Shown: piece by piece, positions 1 to 7,434 of the stretch
Layout of the letters: each line of letters begins with the position of its first letter
Numbering within the stretch: position 1 is the stretch's first letter
From: VAZQ01 sp963841105
Lineage (GTDB): Bacteria; Pseudomonadota; Alphaproteobacteria; Rhizobiales; Xanthobacteraceae
Length of the DNA stretch: 64,000 nucleotides
Direction: 5' to 3'
Assembly (NCBI GenBank): GCA_963841105.1
Contig: CAWJCB010000042.1
Location: forward strand, 1-64,000
The notes under the pieces: model-generated
Seen by the model: the letters and a program-made list of their open reading frames with translations, nothing else
Databases searched by the model: none
What the model was told of the DNA's origin: nothing
Position numbers and translations under genes: made by a program

Positions 1-30
1 ACGTGGATGATACGGCAGGAACCTCACTCA

Positions 31-288
31 TCACCGCAGCCCCCAATCGCTATCGCCAGGGCTACGATGGAAGCAGCGCTCAGCGTCCCTCTCCGCCGCT
101 CGCCTCTCGGCCTGTACCCTTTCCCACGTCGCATCGATTATCGCTTGGCGAGCTTCGGGGCTCATCGGCTTAGGCCATGGCAGCACGACAGCTTCAACCT
201 TTGGCTTCGGCGGCGGCTTGGGTAGCTTAGGCCGCATCAACTCGTCGCAAAGATCAAGAAACTCCTGTTTTGCTTTCTTGTAGCTCAT
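31..288 (-). CDS. Hypothetical protein, 85 aa
   Basis: Unknown small charged protein. The ATG at 288 is preferred over upstream TTG because AGGAG lies about 7 nt before it. The middle is proline- and lysine-rich (LPKPPPKPK), and the C-terminal half is Arg/Glu-rich and probably helical. It is the last gene of a minus-strand series that starts with the excisionase-like and ParB-like genes, so it is probably part of the integrated element next to tRNA-fMet. No domain recognised; no signal peptide or membrane segment seen. Confidence 0.45.
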   Translation of the reverse strand: MSYKKAKQEFLDLCDELMRPKLPKPPPKPKVEAVVLPWPKPMSPEARQAIIDATWERVQAERRAAERDAERCFHRSPGDSDWGLR

Positions 289-363
289 CGCTTGCTCCTG
301 CGAATCCTCCGGCCACAAATTGCTACAGCCTGGCGGAGGCTTAGTGCCTAGTGCCGAGGGTCG

Positions 364-894
364 TCATGATCGCGCCTTCGCGATCTTCTTCGCGATTTTT
401 TCTTGTATCTGCGCAAGCTCAGCGGCACCTTGATCGGCAGCCTGCCGGAATTTCTCTCGCATTTCGGGGAGTGGGTCTCTAATCGCCCAAAATTGAGCCC
501 AACCAACGAAGCTCCGATGAATGCGGCAAAGCTCTTCCAGTGTTAGCTCGCCCCTGTCGCCATCCAGCAGACGCTGACAACTCCTCAAATCTCGCCTGCT
601 CTGGCTCTTGGCTTCGAACAAATCGACCTTGGCCTCGGGCTCAGGAACGACCGGATTGAAGAAAAGTAAATCCATGTCCTCGAATCTCGGCCGGTGAAAG
701 ATGAATTCGTCGCCGCTGTGGTCTTTGATGGGATCAAGCCTCTGAACTATTGCGGTATGTGCCATCTTCGCCACGTCCGAAATCCTCATACAGTGTTGCC
801 GAGCTATCCTGCGGAAGGCCTCCAGTTGTTCGGGGGTGCCGATAAAGGTTAGGTTCTCTTCGACGACATAGTGAGCGTCAACGGGCTGGGTCAT
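364..894 (-). CDS. Hypothetical protein of the integrated element, 176 aa
   Basis: Unknown soluble protein. AAGGAAG precedes the ATG by about 6 nt. The TAG stop of the upstream small gene directly abuts this ATG, so the two are probably translationally coupled. Residues about 20-50 (TPEQLEAFRRIARQHCMRISD) look like a short helical, possibly DNA-binding region, while the C-terminus (about 140-176) is a Lys/Ala/Gln-rich helix. No family is recognised. Position between other cargo genes and the tRNA-fMet end suggests element cargo rather than core genome. Confidence 0.55.
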   Translation of the reverse strand: MTQPVDAHYVVEENLTFIGTPEQLEAFRRIARQHCMRISDVAKMAHTAIVQRLDPIKDHSGDEFIFHRPRFEDMDLLFFNPVVPEPEAKVDLFEAKSQSRRDLRSCQRLLDGDRGELTLEELCRIHRSFVGWAQFWAIRDPLPEMREKFRQAADQGAAELAQIQEKIAKKIAKARS

Positions 895-1065
895 CTAAAT
901 CTTCCTTGTGATGGAAATGCTTGGCCCCGCGCCGGGTTCAAGCGAGTGAGTGAGTTGCGCTTTTGTCGTCGCTGGGGCCAAAGTGGATTTAAGAGATTGT
1001 TCGATCTCAGCAGCTGTGCCGACCGGCTCCATCGCGTTGATATCGACGCCAAGCTTCAGCGACAT
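895..1065 (-). CDS. Small hypothetical protein, 56 aa
   Basis: The ATG at 1065 is chosen because GAGCAGG lies 7-8 nt upstream; longer versions starting at 1161 (ATG) or 1173 (TTG) lack a Shine-Dalgarno sequence. Its stop abuts the start of the next gene (894), which supports an operon. The product is polar, without recognisable domain, transmembrane segment or cysteine motif. Function unknown. Confidence 0.35.
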   Translation of the reverse strand: MSLKLGVDINAMEPVGTAAEIEQSLKSTLAPATTKAQLTHSLEPGAGPSISITRKI

Positions 1066-1411
1066 TGCATTACCTGCTCTTGTTGTTGGTTGCTGTTGGT
1101 CATTCTCCCAATTCCTATTACGGCCATTTTCAACCAATGCTTCGCTCCGCGAGCTTAGCATATTTTTAACCAAATGTCAAGTAAGTATTTGAAATCATTG
1201 GACGTTTTTGGGCGGTCGTAAAACTCAGAATGGCGAGTTGCAGACCTCCATACCGACCCCCACAAAGCGAAGGGCGAGGGACCATTCCTGATCCACTCGC
1301 CCCACTCGCGCCGGAGAATTTCTCCACCACCAAAGCCATCAATGAAATGAATAGCCTGGATGTGGTGGAGACTTTCTCCAACTCTTTCAAAACAATGTCA
1401 AACAGCTCTGC

Positions 1412-1972
1412 CTACCGCAGCAGTTCTCGGATATCTTCCTTGAACGCACCAACAAACGATCGACGTTGTGGGTCTGTAAGCTCTTCCCACTTAGTCTTGA
1501 ACTCTTCGAGTTGGACATCGCCTTTAGGACGTAGCTTTTCTCGAACAGCAGCAACCGTTCGATGGTTCACGCCAGCTTGTTTAGCAATTTGTCGATCGCT
1601 TGCTGAAGGACTGTCCTTCAACAGCCGCTTGATTAGTTCTTGCTTCTGTGCGGTCGAAAGATGCCTACGATGAGCATTCGTGTTGATTACAAATGCTTTC
1701 GCGTCAGGGCCTGTGAAGGTTGTGAAATTAGCAGGCCCCAGCTTGAGCCCTGCCTCTTTGCAGGCCCTATATCGATTGCGGCCATCTAAGATTTTGCCTT
1801 CGCACAGAACGATCGGTTCAAAAAGCCCATGTTTCTCAATGCTGAGCACAAGGCCATCGAACTCATCGCCTTCCAGAAGGTCGAAGATACTAGCGAGAGG
1901 ATGATCGGCAAGCTTTGAGTAATCCGTCGCGGCCGGGGCTTTAGTTTCCGCAGTTTTGGTTTCCATGCTCAT
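1412..1972 (-). CDS. ParB/Srx-fold domain protein with C-terminal HTH
   Basis: A 186-aa ParB-like protein. Residues about 20-85 carry the ParB N-domain pattern: HPLASIFDLLEGDEF, then HGLFEPIVL, then the nucleotide-contacting loop GKILDGRNRYRAC. Residues about 105-150 form a helix-turn-helix (LSTAQKQELIKRLL ... DRQIAKQAGVNHRTV). Chromosomal ParB is about 290 aa, and no ParA is adjacent, so this is the solitary ParB-like kind found in phages and integrative elements, where it acts as regulator or possibly nuclease. AGGAGG precedes the ATG, which overlaps the stop of the excisionase-like gene (ATGA). Confidence 0.8.
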   Translation of the reverse strand: MSMETKTAETKAPAATDYSKLADHPLASIFDLLEGDEFDGLVLSIEKHGLFEPIVLCEGKILDGRNRYRACKEAGLKLGPANFTTFTGPDAKAFVINTNAHRRHLSTAQKQELIKRLLKDSPSASDRQIAKQAGVNHRTVAAVREKLRPKGDVQLEEFKTKWEELTDPQRRSFVGAFKEDIRELLR

Positions 1973-2148
1973 CGCCCGGCCTCCTGAAGCTTGCGCTCAA
2001 GGGCGATGATCGGGACACGGAGCAGCCTGCCGATCCGAATGGTTGGGATGTCGCCCCTTCGAGCCGCGTCATAGCTCGCGTTGCGACTGAGCGAAAAGTA
2101 CTCCCGCCCCGCTTGGGGCACGGAGAGGGTTTTGGGTTGCGGGTCCAT
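1969..2148 (-). CDS. Excisionase-like helix-turn-helix protein, 59 aa
   Basis: A small DNA-binding protein of the MerR/excisionase-fold HTH_17 kind: LSVPQAGREYFSLSRNASYDAARRGDIPTIRIGRLLRVPIIALE (about residues 6-50) follows the usual layout in which a helix-turn-helix is followed by a wing and 'RIGRLLRVP'. ATG 2148 is preferred over an earlier start because GGAGG lies 7-8 nt upstream. It is translationally coupled to the ParB-like gene. Near a tyrosine recombinase this is the expected recombination directionality factor or a transcriptional regulator; which of the two cannot be decided. Confidence 0.7.
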   Translation of the reverse strand: MDPQPKTLSVPQAGREYFSLSRNASYDAARRGDIPTIRIGRLLRVPIIALERKLQEAGR

Positions 2149-2183
2149 CTGGACGCCTCCGTTTCTGACGCTCTCCAACGAGA

Positions 2184-2225
2184 ACGATACCACGCCGCCA
2201 CTAGTGGTGTCAATACGTGGTGTCA
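2184..2225 (-). promoter_or_regulatory. Candidate promoter/operator of the excisionase-like operon
   Basis: On the minus strand a TTGACA (2208-2213) is followed after 17-18 bp by GTATCG/TATCGT (2184-2190), a plausible sigma-70 promoter about 40 bp ahead of the ATG at 2148. GTGGTGTCA occurs twice as a direct repeat (2204-2212 and 2217-2225), and the palindrome CCACTAGTGG (2198-2207) lies in the spacer. The repeats overlap the -35 box, as repressor sites often do. The region lies between divergent genes (1969-2148 and 2302-2595). Confidence 0.4.
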
Positions 2226-2301
2226 GACTGCTCCGATAGGGGACGCATTGCGCGGCCACTCCGATCCGTGGTAAGCTGTGCCATCGAGGGAGGTTCCGAT
2301 C

Positions 2302-2595
2302 ATGGCTCGCGCTCGCAAGGTCACCGAGACAGCGAACTTACGGCTGCGTTTGCCTGAAGGCCTACGTCAGCGGCTGGCGAACGAAGCCGAGAAGGCGCAG
2401 CGGTCGCTCAACAGCGAAATCATCTGGCGGCTTGGTCAGACGCTGAGTGAGGAGTGGCAGAGGTTTATCGCGGGCATGGAGGAGAAGGAGCAGCACGAGC
2501 AGGAGTTTATCGAACGAGCGATGCAAAGTCCGGCGATGCGGAAGGTACTCGCTGATTTGATTGCAAATCCGCCGACGAAGAAGGGAGGCCGCTAG
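2302..2595 (+). CDS. Ribbon-helix-helix (Arc-type) DNA-binding protein
   Basis: A 97-aa Arc/MetJ-fold protein. The N-terminal strand (TANLRLRLPEGLRQRLANEA) and helices ending in RSLNSEIIWRLGQTL are the Arc-type ribbon-helix-helix pattern. The C-terminal half is a Glu/Gln-rich helix of unknown role. ATG 2302 is supported by GGGAGG 8 nt upstream; an upstream GTG at 2278 is less likely. It lies four bases ahead of the recombinase pseudogene, so it may have controlled integrase expression. No toxin partner is adjacent. Confidence 0.7.
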   Translation: MARARKVTETANLRLRLPEGLRQRLANEAEKAQRSLNSEIIWRLGQTLSEEWQRFIAGMEEKEQHEQEFIERAMQSPAMRKVLADLIANPPTKKGGR

Positions 2596-2598
2596 GCC

Positions 2599-3736
2599 AT
2601 GGCCTCAGTCCGCAAGCGTACCTGGACGACCGCAACCGGCGAGATCAAGACCGCGTGGGTTGTGGACTATGCCGACAATCACGGCGCATCGACAGCGTAA
2701 GCATTTCCGCGAACAAGAAAGCCGCCGACGCCTTCCGCATCAGCATCGAAGGCCAGATGCAGGCAGGGACCTATCGCGCCGCTGCGGACAAGGTAACGGT
2801 CAAGGACGCTTGCGAAAGCTTCCTCGAACATTGCGAGGGACGGAACCAGCGCGACGAGCGTATGACGCGCAAGATGCTCACGGTCTATAGAGGCCATGTC
2901 ACCAATCACATTCTGCACCCCGACATGGCGTCGGCGATCGCAAGCTCTCTCAGTTCACCGCCCGATCAGTCGGCGATTTCCGAGACCGTATTCGTACGGC
3001 AGGCGTGACGGTGCCCACGACTCAGAAAGATATTGGCAACGCTGCACTCTGTCCTCGAGCTACGCGATATCTCAGGATTGGGTTGCGACCAATGCCGCAC
3101 GTGGAACCAAGGTGATTGGCCCGCGCGGCGAGGGCTCCAAGAAGATCGTGCCACCATCGAAGGACGACATGCGGGCGGTGATCGAAGCGGCCGGTGAGGA
3201 GTTGCGGCTGCAAGCTCATCTTCGCTGCGTCCACCGGTGCGAGAGCGGGCGAGCAATGGGCCGTCCGTTGGCGTGACGTGAACTTTGACAAAGGCGAGCT
3301 TCACATATCGCGTCGGGTAGATGCCTATGGCGACGAAGGGCGCGCCTAAGAGCGCGGCCGGCGTGCGGACTGTGCCATTGTCAGCGCCAACTTGTTAGCG
3401 ATGCTAAAGGCGTGGAAGCTGAAATCGGAGTTCTCAAAGCCGGATGATTTGATCTTCCCAAATCGGGAAGGTCATCACCTTGGCCATGACAATCTGATCA
3501 AACGGCAATTCCTGCCACTCTTCGACAAGCTCCCGACGGTCAAGCGCTTCAACTGGCATGGCCTTCGACACTTTGCTGTGTCGTGCTGGATCGAAGCCGG
3601 GCTCGCGCCCAAGACGGTGCAGACTTTCGCCGGCCATGCGTCGCTACAAGTCACGATGGATCGATACGGCCACCTATTCCCGAGCGACGATCACGGCAAG
3701 GCGATGGACCAAATCGCCAAGGGGCTATTCACATGA
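2599..3736 (+). pseudogene. Decayed tyrosine recombinase (phage/ICE-type integrase)
   Basis: Remnant of a site-specific recombinase of about 375 aa. Reading across frames, the N-terminal SAM-like core-binding domain is seen around 2690-3000 (ANKKAADAFR, VTNHILHP) and the catalytic domain around 3150-3736. Catalytic residues remain recognisable: Arg in STGARAGEQW (about 3230-3250), HGLRH (about 3558), FAGHAS (about 3630) and the Tyr in MDRYGHLFP (about 3660). At least five frame changes, near 2685, 2925, 3040, 3210 and 3350, prevent translation as one protein. GGGAGG precedes the ATG. It reads toward the 3' end of tRNA-fMet, the normal position for an integrase whose attachment site is the tRNA. 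Confidence 0.85.
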
Positions 3737-3888
3737 GGGAACGCTTGGCGAACAAACGCTCCTCTCCATGTGCCATCCGTGTGACATGGACACGCCGGTA
3801 CGAGACGACACAAGACGGGAAAGCCTTGATTTCATTGGCATTTGGCAGCACGAAGGCGCGGCGCATTTCGGCGTCAATTGCACATGAA

Positions 3889-3921
3889 AAAGCCCGCTAA
3901 GCTGTTGACCTAGCGGGCTTT
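3889..3921 (-). terminator. Rho-independent terminator of tRNA-fMet
   Basis: AAAGCCCGCTA (3889-3899) and TAGCGGGCTTT (3911-3921) form a perfect 11-bp stem around an 11-nt loop, followed on the minus strand by a run of T. It starts a few bases after the tRNA CCA end. Confidence 0.85.
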
Positions 3922-3926
3922 CTATT

Positions 3927-4003
<77 letters not shown>

Positions 4004-4046
4004 CCAAAATGCCTGAAAAGCTGCGCGGGTCTCCCGCGCGCCGACT

Positions 4047-4075
4047 TATGTAGCAATCGGCCCCTGACTTGAAAA
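4047..4075 (-). promoter_or_regulatory. Candidate promoter of tRNA-fMet
   Basis: On the minus strand TTTTCA (4070-4075) and TACATA (4047-4052) are separated by 17 bp. The -10 element lies 43 bp before the tRNA 5' end, and a GC-rich hairpin (about 4022-4042) sits in the leader. The -35 match is weak. Confidence 0.3.
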
Positions 4076-4104
4076 GGCCGGCGGCGGCAATATCGCCCAC
4101 ATCG

Positions 4105-4587
4105 TCATCGCGCCCCGCCTGACGCCTCCAACCCGAGCGCCGCCAGCAGGCGCGTGATGAATTCGCTCTGACTGGCAAGAATCTTTCGGCGCGCTTCGGC
4201 CGGCGCGAACCACGCCGTGCGATCGATCTCCGGGAAGGATTGGCGCCGTCCGCTGCGCGGCGGCCATTCCAGCTCGAAGACATTGCTCCGTAACGAAGCG
4301 GGATCGAAGTCCGCCTCGACGGCAAATGCCGTGACGATCTTGCCTCCCCGCTGCGTCAGTTCCCCCAGCGGAATGAAACGACCCTCGATGGGTGTGCCGG
4401 TCTCCTCCTCGAACTCGCGCCGGGCGGCGGCGAGCGGCTCCTCGCCAGCGGCATATTCACCCTTCGGAATGGACCAGGCGCCGACATCCTTCTTTGCCCA
4501 GAACGGTCCGCCGGGATGGACCAGCAGAAGCTCGAGATCGCCGCCACGGCGCCGGTAGACCAGAATGCCGGCACTGCGCTTGGGCAT
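4105..4587 (-). CDS. NUDIX hydrolase
   Basis: A 160-aa NUDIX hydrolase, which would cleave a nucleoside diphosphate linked to another moiety. A complete Nudix box runs from G43 to G64 (GEYAAGEE ... RREFEEETG), giving the metal-binding REFEEE core. The preceding LLLVHPGGPFWAKKDVGAWSIPKG is typical of the subfamily close to RppH/diadenosine polyphosphate hydrolases. Substrate cannot be told from sequence. It stands alone upstream of tRNA-fMet on the same strand, outside the integrated element. Confidence 0.88.
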   Translation of the reverse strand: MPKRSAGILVYRRRGGDLELLLVHPGGPFWAKKDVGAWSIPKGEYAAGEEPLAAARREFEEETGTPIEGRFIPLGELTQRGGKIVTAFAVEADFDPASLRSNVFELEWPPRSGRRQSFPEIDRTAWFAPAEARRKILASQSEFITRLLAALGLEASGGAR

Positions 4588-4678
4588 CGCCTTCTCGTTC
4601 AGTCACCTTAAGGCACAATCAGAGCGGAGCACGTTCAAGGACGGCAAGCAGTTGAGGGCAGCGGAGGCCATGCGCATG

Positions 4679-4703
4679 GGGCGGGTTTGAAACCCGCTCC
4701 TAC
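4679..4703. repeat. Short palindrome, GGGCGGGTTTGAAACCCGC type
   Basis: AGCGGGTTT/AAACCCGCT-like hairpin in the divergent intergenic region between the NUDIX and DUF3291-like genes. A near-identical palindrome lies at 35618-35648, so this is a dispersed repeat rather than a local terminator. Confidence 0.6.
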
Positions 4704-4737
4704 ATCCGCACGAGGTGCCGGACTATAACTTTCCATT

Positions 4738-5160
4738 ATGCCATTCGTATCCATCACGCGGCTGCATTTGCGATCCTGGCGGTACCTGCCGGCCTTCTTC
4801 ATCCAATCGTTTCGCTCGGCGCGTCAGGCCAAGTCGGCGCCAGGAAACCTTTCAGTGGGGCTTCTTCGCGACCGTCATCGCGGCTTCTGGACCTGCACGC
4901 TTTGGCGCGATGAGCCGGCGATGCGCGCTTTCATGCGCGCGGGCGCGCATGGCGACGTGATGCGACATCTCCTGGAATGGTGCGACGAGGCAGCGGTCGT
5001 GCACTGGACGGATGATGCTCTTGAACCTCCCTCGTGGACGCTCGCGCACCAGCGCTTGCAACGCGACGGCCGGCCTTCGAGAGTCAATCATCCTTCGCCG
5101 GCGCAGCGACGGTTCGATATCCCCGCGCCGGATGTGGACGCCGCGCTCAGCGGGACTTGA
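4738..5160 (+). CDS. DUF3291-like dimeric alpha-beta barrel protein
   Basis: A 140-aa conserved hypothetical. The start MPFVSITRLHLRSWRYLPAF and the middle GFWTCTLWRDEPAMRAFM resemble the antibiotic-monooxygenase-like ferredoxin folds grouped as DUF3291 in rhizobia; this assignment is from pattern recognition only. No catalytic residues are defined for the group. No clear Shine-Dalgarno sequence precedes the ATG. Its 3' end overlaps that of the convergent pirin gene by 14 bp. Confidence 0.6.
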   Translation: MPFVSITRLHLRSWRYLPAFFIQSFRSARQAKSAPGNLSVGLLRDRHRGFWTCTLWRDEPAMRAFMRAGAHGDVMRHLLEWCDEAAVVHWTDDALEPPSWTLAHQRLQRDGRPSRVNHPSPAQRRFDIPAPDVDAALSGT

Positions 5161-6055
5161 TGAACGTGCCGTCGCGCAGCTCGGCCATCGCAGTCTGCAA
5201 CTCGGATTGGGTGTTCATCACGATAGGACCATACCAGGCGACCGGCTCCTCGATCGGTTTGCCGGAAACGAGCAGAAAGCGGATGCCCTCGTCGAAGGCC
5301 TGGACGCTGACCTCATCGCCGCTGTCGAACAGGACGAGGGAGCGATTTCCCGTTCGCTCGCGCACGAGGATATCGTTGCCGTTTTCAGTCTTTTCCGTGA
5401 GCACGCCGGCCGGCGCCGAAGCCGCGTGAAATGTGCCCGAGCCTTCGAACACGTACGCAAAGGCGTGCCGATCCGTCTCGACCCGCAATGTCTTGCGCTT
5501 TCCCGGCGGAACGAAAACGTCGAGATAGCGCGGATCGGCAGCGACCTCTTCGACGGGACCGCGCCGGCCCCAGAACTCGCCGCAAACAACCCGCACCCGG
5601 GTGCCATCATCGTCAACGATCTCCGGTATCTCCGCGCCCTTGACGTCCTGATAGCGCGGCGCGGTCATTTTCAGGGATGCGGGAAGATTGGCCCAGAGCT
5701 GGAAACCGTGCATGCGCCCCTGTGGGTCCCCTTGCGGCATTTCCTGGTGCAGAATTCCGCTTCCCGCCGTCATCCATTGCACGTCGCCAGTGCCGAGCTT
5801 GCCGCGATTGCCCAGGCTGTCGCCGTGATCGACGGTGCCGGCCAGCACATAGGTGATTGTCTCGATGCCGCGATGCGGGTGCCAGGGGAAACCGGCGCGA
5901 TAATCGTCGGGACGATCGTTACGAAAATCGTCGAGCAACAGGAAGGGATCGAATTCGCCGGTGTCTCCGAAGCCGAAGGCGCGGCGCAGCTTGACCCCGG
6001 CGCCCTCGATGGTTGGCTGAGACGACACGACACGCTTCACGGGTCTGATGGACAT
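5147..6055 (-). CDS. Pirin family protein
   Basis: A 302-aa bicupin of the pirin/YhhW family. Metal-site residues of the first cupin are present: H59 and H61 in FPWHPHRGIETITY, then H103 and E105 in SGILHQEM. The C-terminal pirin_C domain follows from about residue 170. Bacterial pirins can be Fe-dependent quercetin 2,3-dioxygenases or redox-sensitive regulators, so the role here is open. It appears to be a single-gene unit with a palindromic repeat in its upstream region. Confidence 0.9.
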   Translation of the reverse strand: MSIRPVKRVVSSQPTIEGAGVKLRRAFGFGDTGEFDPFLLLDDFRNDRPDDYRAGFPWHPHRGIETITYVLAGTVDHGDSLGNRGKLGTGDVQWMTAGSGILHQEMPQGDPQGRMHGFQLWANLPASLKMTAPRYQDVKGAEIPEIVDDDGTRVRVVCGEFWGRRGPVEEVAADPRYLDVFVPPGKRKTLRVETDRHAFAYVFEGSGTFHAASAPAGVLTEKTENGNDILVRERTGNRSLVLFDSGDEVSVQAFDEGIRFLLVSGKPIEEPVAWYGPIVMNTQSELQTAMAELRDGTFIKSR

Positions 6056-6130
6056 TGAGGTTCCTTAGGATTGGTGCTGACTGTTGGCGCTAAGGTGGGA
6101 ATGCGGTGCCACGTGTGCCATATCTCGAAT

Positions 6131-6252
6131 GTCATGCCCGCGCATGCGGGCATCCAGTAATCACCGCGGACCGAGTGGACCTCGCCGCTCATCGGCCCGC
6201 GGATTATTCCCATGCGCGGAGGTTACTGGGTCGTCCGCTTGCGCGGACGACA
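6131..6252. repeat. Type A palindromic element (copy 1)
   Basis: A 122-bp element: hairpin ATGCCCGCGCATGCGGGCAT, then CCAGTAATC, a variable middle, then GGTTACTGG and a second hairpin around CGTCCGCTTGCGCGGACGAC. CCAGTAA and TTACTGG form an outer inverted repeat. A second copy is at 10520-10643. No coding potential; it resembles a miniature inverted-repeat element. Confidence 0.75.
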
Positions 6253-6278
6253 ACAGTTGACGGATTCGAACGCGCACC

Positions 6279-7283
6279 TCAGGCAGGCGAAAGCTTCATC
6301 ATCGCCAGCGCGGCGCGGCCATTCGGGCCGTAAGGATTGCCCAGCGTCTCCGCCATCTCAAAGTGATTGAAGTTCGCCGCTGCCACGAGCTCGACGGGCT
6401 TTCCCGCAGCCTTCACCGCCGCGGCGAAGTCGCGGCTCTGCCGCTGGAACTCCGGCGTCTCGTTCGTCCCGTAAGTCACGATGATGGGTGCCCGCAGCAG
6501 CGGCAGATGCCGTTGCGCGCTCATCGCGTCCTCCATCTCGTCGGTGAACCTGACGTAAGAGCTGCGCTTGGAGAGCCGCACCGCTTTGAGATCATACATG
6601 CCGCTCATGCACAGGGCGCCCTTGACCACATCGGCCGGCAGCGCATGGTCCTTTTCCCAATCGGTCACCAACGCGACACCGCAGAGATGGCCACCCGAGG
6701 AGTGGCCGCCGATATAGAGACGCCTGTTATCGCCACCGAAGCTCCCGGCATTCCTGTAGACCCAGCCGATGCCGCGGCGCACCTGCTCGGCCATGGGGCG
6801 CAGATCGCCTCCAGCTTCCCGGACGTTGGTGAAGTCCAGCGCCACGTAATGCGCGCCGGCATTGACGAACATGTCCGCCGGGAACGCATAGTCTTTTGCT
6901 TCTCCACCCAGCCAGGCGCCACCGTGAATGAACACAAAGACGGGGGCATTCGTCCGCGAGGTTCGAAAAATGTCGAGCTTCTCCACCGCGGCCAGACCAT
7001 ACGATTCCCGCACAGGCTGCCCGATGCGGCGGCGCACCTCCTCGCTGGTCGAGGCCCAGCGATTGACAATCTGCGAGCGCAGAGGCGCGTAGAAGGACTG
7101 ATCATAGGCGGCGTCGAGATCGACCTGATCCATGTCCATCCACACCAGCGGGCCTTTCTCGTGCGCGGGCGGTCCGATCCGGCAATCCTCGGCAAGCGCG
7201 GGTGAGGCTGCCAATGCGGCGGCGCTGCCGAGAACCGCGCGTCGCGTAATCCCTTGGCCGACGGCCGTAACTGCGCTTGGCAT
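6279..7283 (-). CDS. Exported alpha/beta-hydrolase (esterase/lipase type)
   Basis: A 334-aa carboxylic-ester hydrolase of the BD-FAE/HSL-like kind. ATG 7283 follows GGGGAGGAAGTG, a strong ribosome site. ITRRAVLGSAAALAASPALAE (about 12-32) is a twin-arginine-type signal, so the enzyme should work in the periplasm. The oxyanion-hole motif HGGAW is at 120-124 and the nucleophile elbow GHSSGG at 193-198 (Ser195). The catalytic His is probably in NFNHFEM near the C-terminus. It is divergent from the UbiD-family gene across about 150 bp, so the two may be co-regulated; substrate unknown. Confidence 0.85.
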   Translation of the reverse strand: MPSAVTAVGQGITRRAVLGSAAALAASPALAEDCRIGPPAHEKGPLVWMDMDQVDLDAAYDQSFYAPLRSQIVNRWASTSEEVRRRIGQPVRESYGLAAVEKLDIFRTSRTNAPVFVFIHGGAWLGGEAKDYAFPADMFVNAGAHYVALDFTNVREAGGDLRPMAEQVRRGIGWVYRNAGSFGGDNRRLYIGGHSSGGHLCGVALVTDWEKDHALPADVVKGALCMSGMYDLKAVRLSKRSSYVRFTDEMEDAMSAQRHLPLLRAPIIVTYGTNETPEFQRQSRDFAAAVKAAGKPVELVAAANFNHFEMAETLGNPYGPNGRAALAMMKLSPA

Positions 7284-7434
7284 CACTTCCTCCCCAGTTC
7301 TGATCGAGCCGCTTATCACTAAGTTACACCACTCCCGGAGACTTGCAGCAGCTTGATGAGCGCGCCGGACGATATTGCCTGCGCCTTGACTCCGGTAAGC
7401 TGATTAGTAAAGCTGCTTAAAGAACGGATCGCAA

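Noticed and set aside
1166..1390. 74-aa minus-strand open frame with TTG start
   Set aside because: No ribosome site, overlaps the longer form of the next frame, and no family features; the 1174-1411 gap is otherwise empty.
3733..3900. 55-aa plus-strand frame starting at the integrase stop (ATGA)
   Set aside because: It runs into the tRNA terminator stem and lacks any recognisable features; a chance frame is more likely.
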